Assembly (NCBI GenBank): GCA_001940705.1
Contig: MEHG01000012.1
Coordinates: 1 to 32,759 of the forward strand
DNA: 32,759 nucleotides
Source of the DNA: Candidatus Thorarchaeota archaeon AB_25
Lineage (GTDB): Archaea; Asgardarchaeota; Thorarchaeia; Thorarchaeales; Thorarchaeaceae
Direction: 5' to 3'
Shown: positions 9,403 to 17,814 of the stretch, one piece after another
Numbering within the stretch: position 1 is the first letter of the stretch
Layout: each line of letters opens with the position of its first letter
The notes under the pieces: model-generated
Seen by the model: the letters and a program-made list of their open reading frames with translations, nothing else
Database searches by the model: none
What the model was told of the DNA's origin: nothing
Translations under genes and position numbers: made by a program

Positions 9403-10571
9403 GCGTCACTCCTCCTCATTACAGTGACCACACAAGAGGCTCCTGTACCTCCAAAATTATGGACAACGGCAGTGTCGTGCTTAGCGACCTGATTTGGTCC
9501 TGCATCACCGATGAGTTCTCTATAAGCAACCACAGCTTGTTTTACTCCAGTTGCACCCACGGGATGACCAACTGCTTTCAGTCCACCCATCGGATTGATT
9601 GGTCGGTCACCGTCTAGTGCAGTCACACCATCACGGACAGCTTTTGCTGCTTCACCGGGTTTGAAGAAACCAATGTCCTCACTGGCGATGATTTCAGCAA
9701 TGGTGAAACAGTCATGGACAATAGCGAAATCCATGTCCTTTGCCTCAAGACCAGCCATCTTGTAGGCCTCTCTACTCGCGTCAACAGAGGCACTGAATGA
9801 TGTTAGGTCAGAACGGTCGCATAGATTCATTGATGCTGAAGCCTGACCGGTCCCAGCAATCTTCACTGGGAGATCTGTGTACTTCTTTGCCTTCTCATTA
9901 GATGTCACTACAAGTGCTGCCGCTCCATCCGATATTGGAGAGCAATCAAAGAGTTTCAATGGCCAAGCAATATAACGGGGAGTTAGCGCTTTTTCTAGTG
10001 TGATCTCTTTCTGGAACTGCGCCAAGGGATTTGTGGATGCATTCTTATGAGCTTTGACAGCAACCCTTCCTAAATCCTCCTCAGTTGTGCCGTATTTTTG
10101 CATGTGAGCGACCGCAGCAATTCCGAATACACCTGGGAACGTCAGACCAATACTAGATTCAAACTGGTCATCTGCAGCAGCAGCCAAAGCTTCTGTAGCA
10201 CCACTTGTTGACACGGAGGTCATCTTTTCAACACCTGCAACCAGAACCGTGTCGTATATTCCAGATTCAATCGCCATCACTGCCGCTCGTAGTGCGGTAG
10301 CACCAGAAGCGCACGCAGCTTCATGACGTGTTGCGGGCAGTCCTTTCATTCCAACAAAGTCAAGAAGGAGGGGGGCAGTGTGTCCTTGATGGACCAGCAT
10401 CTCAGGGATGAAGCTTCCAATGAAAGCTGCTTGGATGTCCTTCTTAGGGATACCAGCTTCTATTGTTGCTTTATCAACAGCCTCAGAAAACATCTCTCTG
10501 AGGGTCACACCCTCAAGAGCTCCGAATTTCGTTTGAGCTGCACTCACAATGTTCGTGTTTTTTAGTGGCAC
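9399..10571 (-). CDS. Thiolase / acetyl-CoA C-acyltransferase
   Basis: HEAACASGATALRAA nucleophilic Cys motif, NPMGGLKAVGHPVGATGVKQ and a C-terminal GGTGASCVVTVM. GTG start with GAGGTGG upstream. Confidence 0.92.
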   Translation of the reverse strand: MPLKNTNIVSAAQTKFGALEGVTLREMFSEAVDKATIEAGIPKKDIQAAFIGSFIPEMLVHQGHTAPLLLDFVGMKGLPATRHEAACASGATALRAAVMAIESGIYDTVLVAGVEKMTSVSTSGATEALAAAADDQFESSIGLTFPGVFGIAAVAHMQKYGTTEEDLGRVAVKAHKNASTNPLAQFQKEITLEKALTPRYIAWPLKLFDCSPISDGAAALVVTSNEKAKKYTDLPVKIAGTGQASASMNLCDRSDLTSFSASVDASREAYKMAGLEAKDMDFAIVHDCFTIAEIIASEDIGFFKPGEAAKAVRDGVTALDGDRPINPMGGLKAVGHPVGATGVKQAVVAYRELIGDAGPNQVAKHDTAVVHNFGGTGASCVVTVMRRSDA

Positions 10572-10665
10572 TTAGCAATTCCACCTCTATAGATTATGCC
10601 CCGCAACGGAAAAACAAGTACAAAAATGTAAGGGCCTAAGAGCTTTTCTTGGAAAAAACCAAAGT

Positions 10666-11067
10666 ATGAGTGGAGGTAGTTTCGTATTGATACTGCCATT
10701 CGTGTTAGGAATTATCACAGGTAAGCTTGTCAAGAGAAAGATTATCGTGATTGTATTTGGTCTGGTTATTGGAATAATTGTGGGCCTTTTTGCAGGATTT
10801 GAGCTTGTACCATTACTCTATCCGTTTATGGTTTTAGAATTCCCTTGGGTAGGTGTTCCCGAAGTCAGACGCGTCGGACTTGTTTTTGCAAGCCCAGATT
10901 TCGTACTGTTTGCTGAATCCATTCATTTCCTATCATTTTCACTGATCATGATGTCAGCCCTCATAGCAATTAGTATCATTGGAGCAATCATGGGGATCCA
11001 TCTAGGTGTTAGGTGGCGTGGTAGCGATGCAGACTCACCATGGGAGCCTATTGATGAAACTGGGTGA
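10666..11067 (+). CDS. Small multi-TM membrane protein
   Basis: Hydrophobic helices (IVIVFGLVIGIIVGLFAGF; SLIMMSALIAISIIGAIMGI). Confidence 0.6.
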   Translation: MSGGSFVLILPFVLGIITGKLVKRKIIVIVFGLVIGIIVGLFAGFELVPLLYPFMVLEFPWVGVPEVRRVGLVFASPDFVLFAESIHFLSFSLIMMSALIAISIIGAIMGIHLGVRWRGSDADSPWEPIDETG

Positions 11068-11118
11068 CTTTTCCCAAGACATAAAAACCCGGTGCTGACA
11101 TCCAGATGATGATTTACA

Positions 11119-12321
11119 ATGGACTTCTCACTATCTGAAAAAGAGCAGAAGCTTTGGGAGCGCGCGAAAGAATTCACACATGAACATATCACTCCGCGTG
11201 CTCGCGAGCTTGAAAAGAAGAATGAGTTCCCGAAGGATGTGGTCCAGAAAGCCTATGAAGCAGGACTGATGAATCTTCACATCCCAACTGAGGCTGGAGG
11301 ACCAGGATTATCTTTGCTTGCGGAAACACTTGTTTCCGAGGCAACTGGATATGGATGCGCAGGTCTAGCAACTTCGATTATGTGTAACAACCTTGCATTT
11401 GCACCTCTCGTCATCGGAGCGACAACTGAGCAGTTGAAGACGTATATTGAACCATTGATCACAGGAAAGGATGCAAAGTTTGGGTCATTCTGTCTGACAG
11501 AAAGAAAAGCTGGTTCTGATGCGGCAGCAGTTGCTACAAAAGCAGTACGCGATGGTGACGAATATGTACTAAACGGTATGAAATGCTGGAGCACGAATGG
11601 TTCTGTAGCTTCACTCTTCACAGTATTTGCATCAACTCAACCAGAACTCAAACACAAGGGACTCTCAGTCTTCATGGTTCCAAAGGGAAAGGGTGTGAAA
11701 ATTGGACATATTGAGAACAAAGTGGGTCAACTCAACTCTATCCAATGCGAGGTATTCTTCGAGGATGTACGAATACCCACAGACTGTCTTGTAGGAAAAG
11801 AGGGTGATGGCTTCAAGATTGCAATGAAGACCCTTGACAAGACAAGAGCTGGCATCGCCTCTATTGCAACAGGTGTCGCACAACGTGCAGTGGATGAGGC
11901 GGCCAAGTTTGCAAATATACGACATCAGTTTGGGCAACCCATTGGTAAGTTCCAAGGAATTAGCTTCACACTTGCTGACATGGGTGCGAAGACAGCTGCA
12001 GCCAGATGGCAAACCCGCTATGCTGCTTGGCTTGCTGATCAGGATCTACCAAACTCCAAGGATTCAGCATTTGCAAAGTTTTTTGCATCGGATACAGCAA
12101 TGCAAAACGCTATTGATTGTGTCCAAATTATGGGTGGCTATGGTTACATAGAAGAGTACCCCGCAGAGAAACTGATGAGAGATGCAAAGCTTCTCCAGAT
12201 CTATGAAGGTACAAACCAGGTTCAGCGCCTTGTTGCTGGAAATGTGATCCTCAAGGAAAGTGTCAACCTAGACACAGGTTTCAGGTTCAAGTACGATGGA
12301 CGCGACGCTCCATTAATGTAA
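11119..12321 (+). CDS. Acyl-CoA dehydrogenase
   Basis: FCLTERKAGSDAAAVATKA, CVQIMGGYGYIEEYPAEKLMRDAKLLQIYEGTNQVQRLV are canonical ACAD motifs. A TATA-like ACATAAAAAC lies at ~11080. Confidence 0.95.
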   Translation: MDFSLSEKEQKLWERAKEFTHEHITPRARELEKKNEFPKDVVQKAYEAGLMNLHIPTEAGGPGLSLLAETLVSEATGYGCAGLATSIMCNNLAFAPLVIGATTEQLKTYIEPLITGKDAKFGSFCLTERKAGSDAAAVATKAVRDGDEYVLNGMKCWSTNGSVASLFTVFASTQPELKHKGLSVFMVPKGKGVKIGHIENKVGQLNSIQCEVFFEDVRIPTDCLVGKEGDGFKIAMKTLDKTRAGIASIATGVAQRAVDEAAKFANIRHQFGQPIGKFQGISFTLADMGAKTAAARWQTRYAAWLADQDLPNSKDSAFAKFFASDTAMQNAIDCVQIMGGYGYIEEYPAEKLMRDAKLLQIYEGTNQVQRLVAGNVILKESVNLDTGFRFKYDGRDAPLM

Positions 12322-12330
12322 AAATAATAT

Positions 12331-12372
12331 GACCGTGTAATTTTTGCACGGTCTTCTCTTCTATTGTTGTTT
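12331..12372 (+). terminator. Terminator after acyl-CoA dehydrogenase
   Basis: Perfect 7-bp stem GACCGTG-TAATTTTTG-CACGGTC at 12331-12353, followed by TTCTCTTCTATTGTTGTTT. Confidence 0.65.
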
Positions 12373-12448
12373 CCATAGTAAGTCTATGAGTTACTTACTT
12401 AAGCGAGATTTACTCCGGCCATGTCATCACTGACTGGAGATTCAAATC

Positions 12449-13195
12449 TTGGTCGATAATGAAACGATACAGACAATCAAGAATCGCCGGGCTATAAGGG
12501 ATTACGACACATCCAGGGATGTGCCGGATGAATTTGTGTTCCAAGTGATTGAAGCTGGTGGATATGCACCCAGTGCAGAGAATCAGCAACCATGGCGAAT
12601 CATTGTTGTAAGAGATAAGAAACTGCAGGAATTTATTGGACAGAGAGCAGTGGATAGGACAATCGAGCTCTTTGGTCGTGTGACACCAAGAGAGGAATTA
12701 GAACGGAGATTGAGCTACATAAAATCAAAGGCGAGCCTAGAACGAACTATTGACATCTTGATTTCAGGAGAACGCTTTGAATACATCAAAGGAAACCCCG
12801 AAACTAATGGTGCACCAGTGCTTCTTGTACTCGTTGTTGACCAGACTCATATTGGAAATTCACAGGCTACACTTCGGGGTACAGGAGGGGTCTATGGTTG
12901 GTCATCACCCAGGCATGCTGTCATCGCTGGATCGATGATGATGGAGAATATGACCCTCGCAGCTGCATCTCTCGGTCTAGGAAGTTGTATCTCATCAGTC
13001 CAGCTGGACCACTTCGATGACGTAGGAGCCATTTCAGAGAGATTGAATATTCCATATCCTCATTGGATGCCAATCCTATGTTTGACTCTTGGATATGCCT
13101 TGTATGAGAGAACACTAGGACCACCACGACAGCAACCTGAGGAGATATCTTTCCTGAACAAATGGGGTGAACCATTCAAGGGGGGGAAGAAATGA
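12449..13195 (+). CDS. Nitroreductase-family flavoprotein
   Basis: NRRAIRDYDTSRDVPDEFVFQVIEAGGYAPSAENQQPWRIIVVRD; TTG start with GGAG upstream. Confidence 0.88.
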   Translation: MVDNETIQTIKNRRAIRDYDTSRDVPDEFVFQVIEAGGYAPSAENQQPWRIIVVRDKKLQEFIGQRAVDRTIELFGRVTPREELERRLSYIKSKASLERTIDILISGERFEYIKGNPETNGAPVLLVLVVDQTHIGNSQATLRGTGGVYGWSSPRHAVIAGSMMMENMTLAAASLGLGSCISSVQLDHFDDVGAISERLNIPYPHWMPILCLTLGYALYERTLGPPRQQPEEISFLNKWGEPFKGGKK

Positions 13196-13740
13196 GCGAG
13201 TTAGAAACACTCCGAACAGGTTTTGTTGCTCTTCTTGATGGACTTTGGTGGGGACTCAGAGAAAATACTGGTCCACTATCCATGTACGAGGGATATGCTC
13301 GTGGATTCAAACAGATGGGACTCGAAATCGCCGAAAAATCCGGAGGCAAAGGAGCTCTAGCTGCTGCTGAGATTGCCGGTCAACTCTTCAGTGCTATTGG
13401 CCTAGATGTTGCTGTAGAAGAAAAGACAATCATTGTAAAGAAATGTCCAGTTTGGAACAGAATTCTCGAACGAGGTCTTGAGTATGCATTCCACGTAGAA
13501 GAGATTTGCTGGATGCCAATGCTTGAGGGTATTGGAGAAAAGATAGGTGCGAAACCAGAAATGGAATCTGTACTCCGGCTCGCACACATTCAGGGTGCTA
13601 AATTTCATAGAAAAAAGAGTAAGGCAAAAAGAGCACTAGACAAAGGTCAGATAACAAAAGAAGAGTATGATAAGGAAATAGTTATGCTGGATAATAGCAT
13701 ACAGAATGTACCAACACTTGGTCGTTACCGATTCAAGTAG
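13192..13740 (+). CDS. V4R-like / ATC-hydrolase-like small-molecule-binding protein (tentative)
   Basis: ATGA overlap with the nitroreductase gene. ...AIGLDVAVEEKTIIVKKCPVWNRI...VEEICWMPMLEGI pattern with conserved Cys. Confidence 0.5.
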   Translation: MSELETLRTGFVALLDGLWWGLRENTGPLSMYEGYARGFKQMGLEIAEKSGGKGALAAAEIAGQLFSAIGLDVAVEEKTIIVKKCPVWNRILERGLEYAFHVEEICWMPMLEGIGEKIGAKPEMESVLRLAHIQGAKFHRKKSKAKRALDKGQITKEEYDKEIVMLDNSIQNVPTLGRYRFK

Positions 13741-13768
13741 GTGAATCCAGACAGGCGGGCAAGAATAA

Positions 13769-15034
13769 ATGGAAAACCTAGAGAAAGCAGGACTTGCCGT
13801 CAACTATAACAAGATTCCTGGAACCAAACCGAAATCACTTCCAAAGCGAGTCCATATCTGGGATGAAACCCTTCGAGATGGGGAGCAGACACCCGGGGTC
13901 GCACTCACCATCGACGAGAAGATAGAGATTGCTAAGAAACTCGATGAGGTTGGCACAGCGATTGTCGCAGTTGGATTTCCAGCAGTCAGTGAGGAAGAGA
14001 AGAAAGCAGTGGCGGCTATTGCAAAAGAAGGCCTCAGCAAAGCAACAGTTGCAGCACCAGCACGAGCAGTAATCCCAGACATGGAGGCTTGTGTTGAGGC
14101 GGATGTGCAGGAAGTTCCTATTTTCATCGCTACATCTGACTTCAGACTAAAGTATCAGCTCAGAATGACTCGAGAGGAGATGCTTGAACGACTAACGGAA
14201 TGCATTGAGTTCGGTAAGGAACATGGTCTCATTGTCGACTATATCGCAGAGGATGCCACTCGTAGTGACATGGATTTCCTTTGTGAAGCCTATAGGACAG
14301 CTATTGATGCTGGAGCAGACAAGATCTGCATAGCAGATACCGTTGGATTCGTGCGACCGGAGGTCATGAAACACATCACTAGGGAAATCAGGGAAAATCT
14401 TTGGACCAAGTCGAAGTACAAGGTTCCCATGGCTGCGCATTGTCATGATGATTTCGGACTAGCGACAGCAAACACATTGGCAGCTATCGAGGAAGGAGTG
14501 ACGTATCCTCATGTGTGTGTCAATGCCTATGGAGAACGAGCAGGAAACGCAGCCTTTGAAGAGGTCGTCATGGCTCTTGAGGAACTCTATGGCATAGACA
14601 CAGGTATTGAGACTGAGAAACTCTACGGTCTGTCAAAGTTAGTAGAGCGTCACTTTGTTGTGCCTCTGCCACTCCACAAGGCAATCAGCGGTGATAATGC
14701 ATTCACACACTCAAGTGGCATTCACTCCCATGGCCAGCTCACTCACTCAATGACCTATGAGCCAATCAGTCCAACTCTTGTTGGAAGACGACGCGAGTTT
14801 CATCTGGGAAAATTTGTGGGTAGACATTTTGTAGAGTACCTCTTAAAGATGGGAGGTGTAAAAGCCACACCTGAACAGGCTCGCGAGATAACAGATCGTG
14901 TTAAACGCACTCATGAGGAGCGAAAGAAGAGTCAGTCCAAGGTCGCCTTTGACAAGATTAAGGGTGAACTGAAGGACCTCATGACTGGGGTCTCTGAACG
15001 TGAGTTCTGGGCGATTGTGTTCGATGTGGTATAA
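13769..15034 (+). CDS. HMGL-family synthase (2-isopropylmalate / homocitrate synthase-like)
   Basis: WDETLRDGEQTPGV, CHDDFGLATANTLAAIEEG, VNAYGERAGNAAFEEVV; no separate C-terminal LeuA regulatory domain. Confidence 0.88.
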   Translation: MENLEKAGLAVNYNKIPGTKPKSLPKRVHIWDETLRDGEQTPGVALTIDEKIEIAKKLDEVGTAIVAVGFPAVSEEEKKAVAAIAKEGLSKATVAAPARAVIPDMEACVEADVQEVPIFIATSDFRLKYQLRMTREEMLERLTECIEFGKEHGLIVDYIAEDATRSDMDFLCEAYRTAIDAGADKICIADTVGFVRPEVMKHITREIRENLWTKSKYKVPMAAHCHDDFGLATANTLAAIEEGVTYPHVCVNAYGERAGNAAFEEVVMALEELYGIDTGIETEKLYGLSKLVERHFVVPLPLHKAISGDNAFTHSSGIHSHGQLTHSMTYEPISPTLVGRRREFHLGKFVGRHFVEYLLKMGGVKATPEQAREITDRVKRTHEERKKSQSKVAFDKIKGELKDLMTGVSEREFWAIVFDVV

Positions 15035-15038
15035 TTAC

Positions 15039-15755
15039 TCAGGCTAATGATTTGCTTAGGCTTCTTCGCATTAGCACTCCCACATCCATAGCGATTATTC
15101 CGATGAGAAACACAAACCCAAATCCGATTAACACCCAGAGTTCTTGTGGACCTGTGACTGGGTCTAGACCTGTGAGCCAATGATTGGTCAATAAGCGATA
15201 CGCAACCTCCACAATTAGAAAGATAGTGGAGATGACCAGCGAGATTTTGATGCCGTTCCGGAATATTCTCGTGGTCTTAGTTGCTTGTTTCGTAAAGTCA
15301 GTGAGACTGGCTTCTACAACTACAGATTCCACTTTCACAAAACGGCCTTCCTTAATCTGCTCTTTCACGAAATGATCTAATTTGGTCAAATCAATCTTGG
15401 TGTGATCAGCCTCGATGAACGTACCTCTGATGAATTTGAACGATGCTCCACCACTGAATATTGCCAGAACAAGTATCACTGCTATGAAGATTACAACCTG
15501 CCAGAAAGCAAATGCTGCGAGGATGATAGCCACAAAGATGAACATGACTATCATCTCTATGATGCCGCCTGAGGATTCGACACCTCCTTCAAAAATGAAA
15601 CCCAATTGCTTCATCACATTGATGCTGAGCCAGGTCTGATAGAAGCTCTCATCAGAGAGTTCAAGGTTCCTTTCAATAGACTCCTTTACATCATCTCGTT
15701 TTCCACCATACACCGAGATGACCATTGTGGGTTCCTCCCTATTCATATAATACAA
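15039..15755 (-). CDS. Multi-TM membrane protein of unknown function
   Basis: Two hydrophobic TM clusters. Possible alternative start at MVISVYGG (~15725). Confidence 0.6.
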   Translation of the reverse strand: MYYMNREEPTMVISVYGGKRDDVKESIERNLELSDESFYQTWLSINVMKQLGFIFEGGVESSGGIIEMIVMFIFVAIILAAFAFWQVVIFIAVILVLAIFSGGASFKFIRGTFIEADHTKIDLTKLDHFVKEQIKEGRFVKVESVVVEASLTDFTKQATKTTRIFRNGIKISLVISTIFLIVEVAYRLLTNHWLTGLDPVTGPQELWVLIGFGFVFLIGIIAMDVGVLMRRSLSKSLA

Positions 15756-15880
15756 TCTCCCAAGGCCGAATGGTCTCCATTGAATCCAGTTTGATATAAC
15801 AGTTCCTTACATTAGTTCCTGAAACCAATTTCCTTTTCAGGAAGATTAACCAACTCCCATGTTGACATTCTAACGAAGAT

Positions 15881-16423
15881 GTGAACATAATGACAATATA
15901 TGCGCTTGGAGAGAAGAGACCGGAGATAGCACCATCAGCATATGTTCACCCTCAGGCATCAGTCACAGGTGATGTCAAGATTGGAGAACGTGTTTTTGTT
16001 GCACCCATGGCTTCCATCCGTGGAGACTGTGGAAGAATCGAGATAGGTGATGAAACAAATGTTCAAGACGGAGCTGTCATCCATTCACACGCCAGCTTCG
16101 AGACTAGAATCGGACGACGTGTGAATATTGGCCACAATGCCACAATCCACGCCGAGTCTGTTGAAGATAATGCAGCAATTGGGATGGGTGCAGTCCTTAT
16201 GCTTGGTAGCAAAGTGGCAGAGGGCGTGATGATTGCAAATTCAGCACTCCTTCACAACAAGACCAAGACAGAGCCGTACAAGATCTATGCAGGTGTTCCA
16301 GCCAAGTATATGCGAGACCTCGATCCAAGAGGTGAGGCCAGGAAGGCCATAGATGACTATCTAGATGACTATGTTGCTCTTGCTAAGTCATACAGGCAAG
16401 ACTTCCGAGAGGTTGACGACTAG
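15881..16423 (+). CDS. Gamma-carbonic anhydrase-like left-handed beta-helix protein
   Basis: Hexapeptide repeats. The three His ligand positions look conserved: IHSHASFETRIGRRVNIGHNATIHAE. Confidence 0.88.
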   Translation: MNIMTIYALGEKRPEIAPSAYVHPQASVTGDVKIGERVFVAPMASIRGDCGRIEIGDETNVQDGAVIHSHASFETRIGRRVNIGHNATIHAESVEDNAAIGMGAVLMLGSKVAEGVMIANSALLHNKTKTEPYKIYAGVPAKYMRDLDPRGEARKAIDDYLDDYVALAKSYRQDFREVDD

Positions 16424-16500
16424 GTTAGTCATTTTTGCGACATTTGCCATTCTCAATCAGGCGATAGTTCTGTCACCAAAGATACACACTATACTTTTAG

Positions 16501-16517
16501 CGATAGATGCGCTATCG
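16501..16517 (+). promoter_or_regulatory. Hairpin in the leader of the Zn-ribbon gene
   Basis: CGATAG-ATGCG-CTATCG, 31 nt upstream of ATG 16548 and just after a TATA-like ACTATACTTTTA. Confidence 0.35.
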
Positions 16518-16547
16518 TCAGTTCATTGATGAGATGAGGATGCGTCT

Positions 16548-16928
16548 ATGCCGAAGCTTCCATTACGATACTACTGCTATGTATGCGGTCACACAAATGA
16601 TCTGAAATTGAACGTCCCACTTGCACCTAAAATCGAACGGGATGAAATCAAGTGTGCAAACTGTGGAGATGTCACACACCTACTACTCACTGCCTGTCCA
16701 AAGTGTGAGGGTGCATTCAGATACTACCTTTCAGATCTTGACTTCCCTCAGGAGATTGTTTCTCTCGCAGAAGCTTACGTGAAACTGCTTACGGGAGTGC
16801 GAGATAGTCTCAAAGATCACATCAAAGAGTTCAATGTCCCTGTACCAAAGAAATGGTCTGTGAATCTGAAATGTGAGTGCGGCGAGGAGTACACCGCAGA
16901 AATCCCACTTCCTCAACTATCAGGCTAA
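16548..16928 (+). CDS. Multi-zinc-ribbon protein
   Basis: CYVCG, CANCG, CPKC and CECG motifs. Confidence 0.7.
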   Translation: MPKLPLRYYCYVCGHTNDLKLNVPLAPKIERDEIKCANCGDVTHLLLTACPKCEGAFRYYLSDLDFPQEIVSLAEAYVKLLTGVRDSLKDHIKEFNVPVPKKWSVNLKCECGEEYTAEIPLPQLSG

Positions 16929-16970
16929 CCCACAAGAATCTCAGAGTCCACAATAAACTCTTTGATAGCA

Positions 16971-17417
16971 TCACTCTATGATTACTTCATAGTTAAGATG
17001 AACCGGGCATTTCATTGAGTTGGTAACAAGACAATACTGATGAGCCCTCTCAGCCGCTTTTGTCATCCTCTTGTGGTCCTTCTCAGTTTCAACGATAATC
17101 TTCGCGTTGATTGTGATCTGTTCAAACTCCCAGCCAAACTCACCCTGTTTTAATGTGCCTGTGGCAGAGAGGCTGAAGTCCTTGAATTCACCGTGGAATC
17201 GTTTTGCCACACCAGATAGCGATACACCATAACAGGAGAGAGCTGAAGCTACAAAGAGGTCTTCCGGAGAGATGATGTCCTTTGGGCTTTCTGGCCAGAA
17301 ATCAGGAGGGGTGGCAACTTGAAAGTCAGGCTTGCCCTCGATTTCGATAGTGACAATCTTGTCCCTCACCCAGTCACTGGTCATGTGGTATCTATGCTCT
17401 TCTTGTCTATCTAACAT
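16971..17417 (-). CDS. OsmC/Ohr family protein
   Basis: TPPDFWPESPKDIISPEDLFVASALSCYGVSLSGVAKR... The listed ORF runs to 17486, but MLDRQEEHRY (17417) is a more natural OsmC start. Confidence 0.8.
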   Translation of the reverse strand: MLDRQEEHRYHMTSDWVRDKIVTIEIEGKPDFQVATPPDFWPESPKDIISPEDLFVASALSCYGVSLSGVAKRFHGEFKDFSLSATGTLKQGEFGWEFEQITINAKIIVETEKDHKRMTKAAERAHQYCLVTNSMKCPVHLNYEVIIE

Positions 17418-17754
17418 GGATTCTTCCCAATTAGAGTCATTGAATATCTTTTTGCTACCGGAACACCCAATTTTGCAACCCGACACCCAGGATGGTGAGG
17501 CTTATTAGGAACCTCGTACCATGCAGGAACGGTGGACAGGCGGCTGATTGGGCAACATTTTCTGTAACATGCCCTCATAACTCCCCCCCCTCCTACCATT
17601 TGCCTTATCGGCGCTTGCCACCAACTCATTGCCAAATTCTTCAGATAGTTCTATGACTATCCTGTTTTTTTTCATCTAGCTCTGTTAACTAGCCATTTTT
17701 GGAAATGTTACATCCTAAGAATCCTAAATACAAGTACTAAGAATAAAACAATGA

Positions 17755-17781
17755 TTGGTTGGCCTTATTTGAGGCCACCAA
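17755..17781 (+). promoter_or_regulatory. Hairpin in the leader of the giant surface protein gene
   Basis: TTGG-T-TGGCC / TTATTTGA / GGCCACCAA: 9-bp stem with a single bulge, 34 nt before ATG 17815. Confidence 0.45.
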
Positions 17782-17814
17782 ATGCAGGTTGAAAACCAAA
17801 GGTGGAAATGAGAA

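Noticed and set aside
11277-12012. Antisense ORFs 11277-11621 and 11665-12012 within acyl-CoA dehydrogenase
   Set aside because: The sense frame is an unambiguous ACAD; the antisense products show no domain signal.
13804-14127. Antisense Ala/Ser-rich 107-aa ORF inside the HMGL gene
   Set aside because: Composition reflects the complement of a conserved enzyme; no independent start signals.
17411-17635. Minus-strand ORF over the poly-C region
   Set aside because: Out of frame with OsmC, unusual composition and includes the homopolymer; likely spurious.
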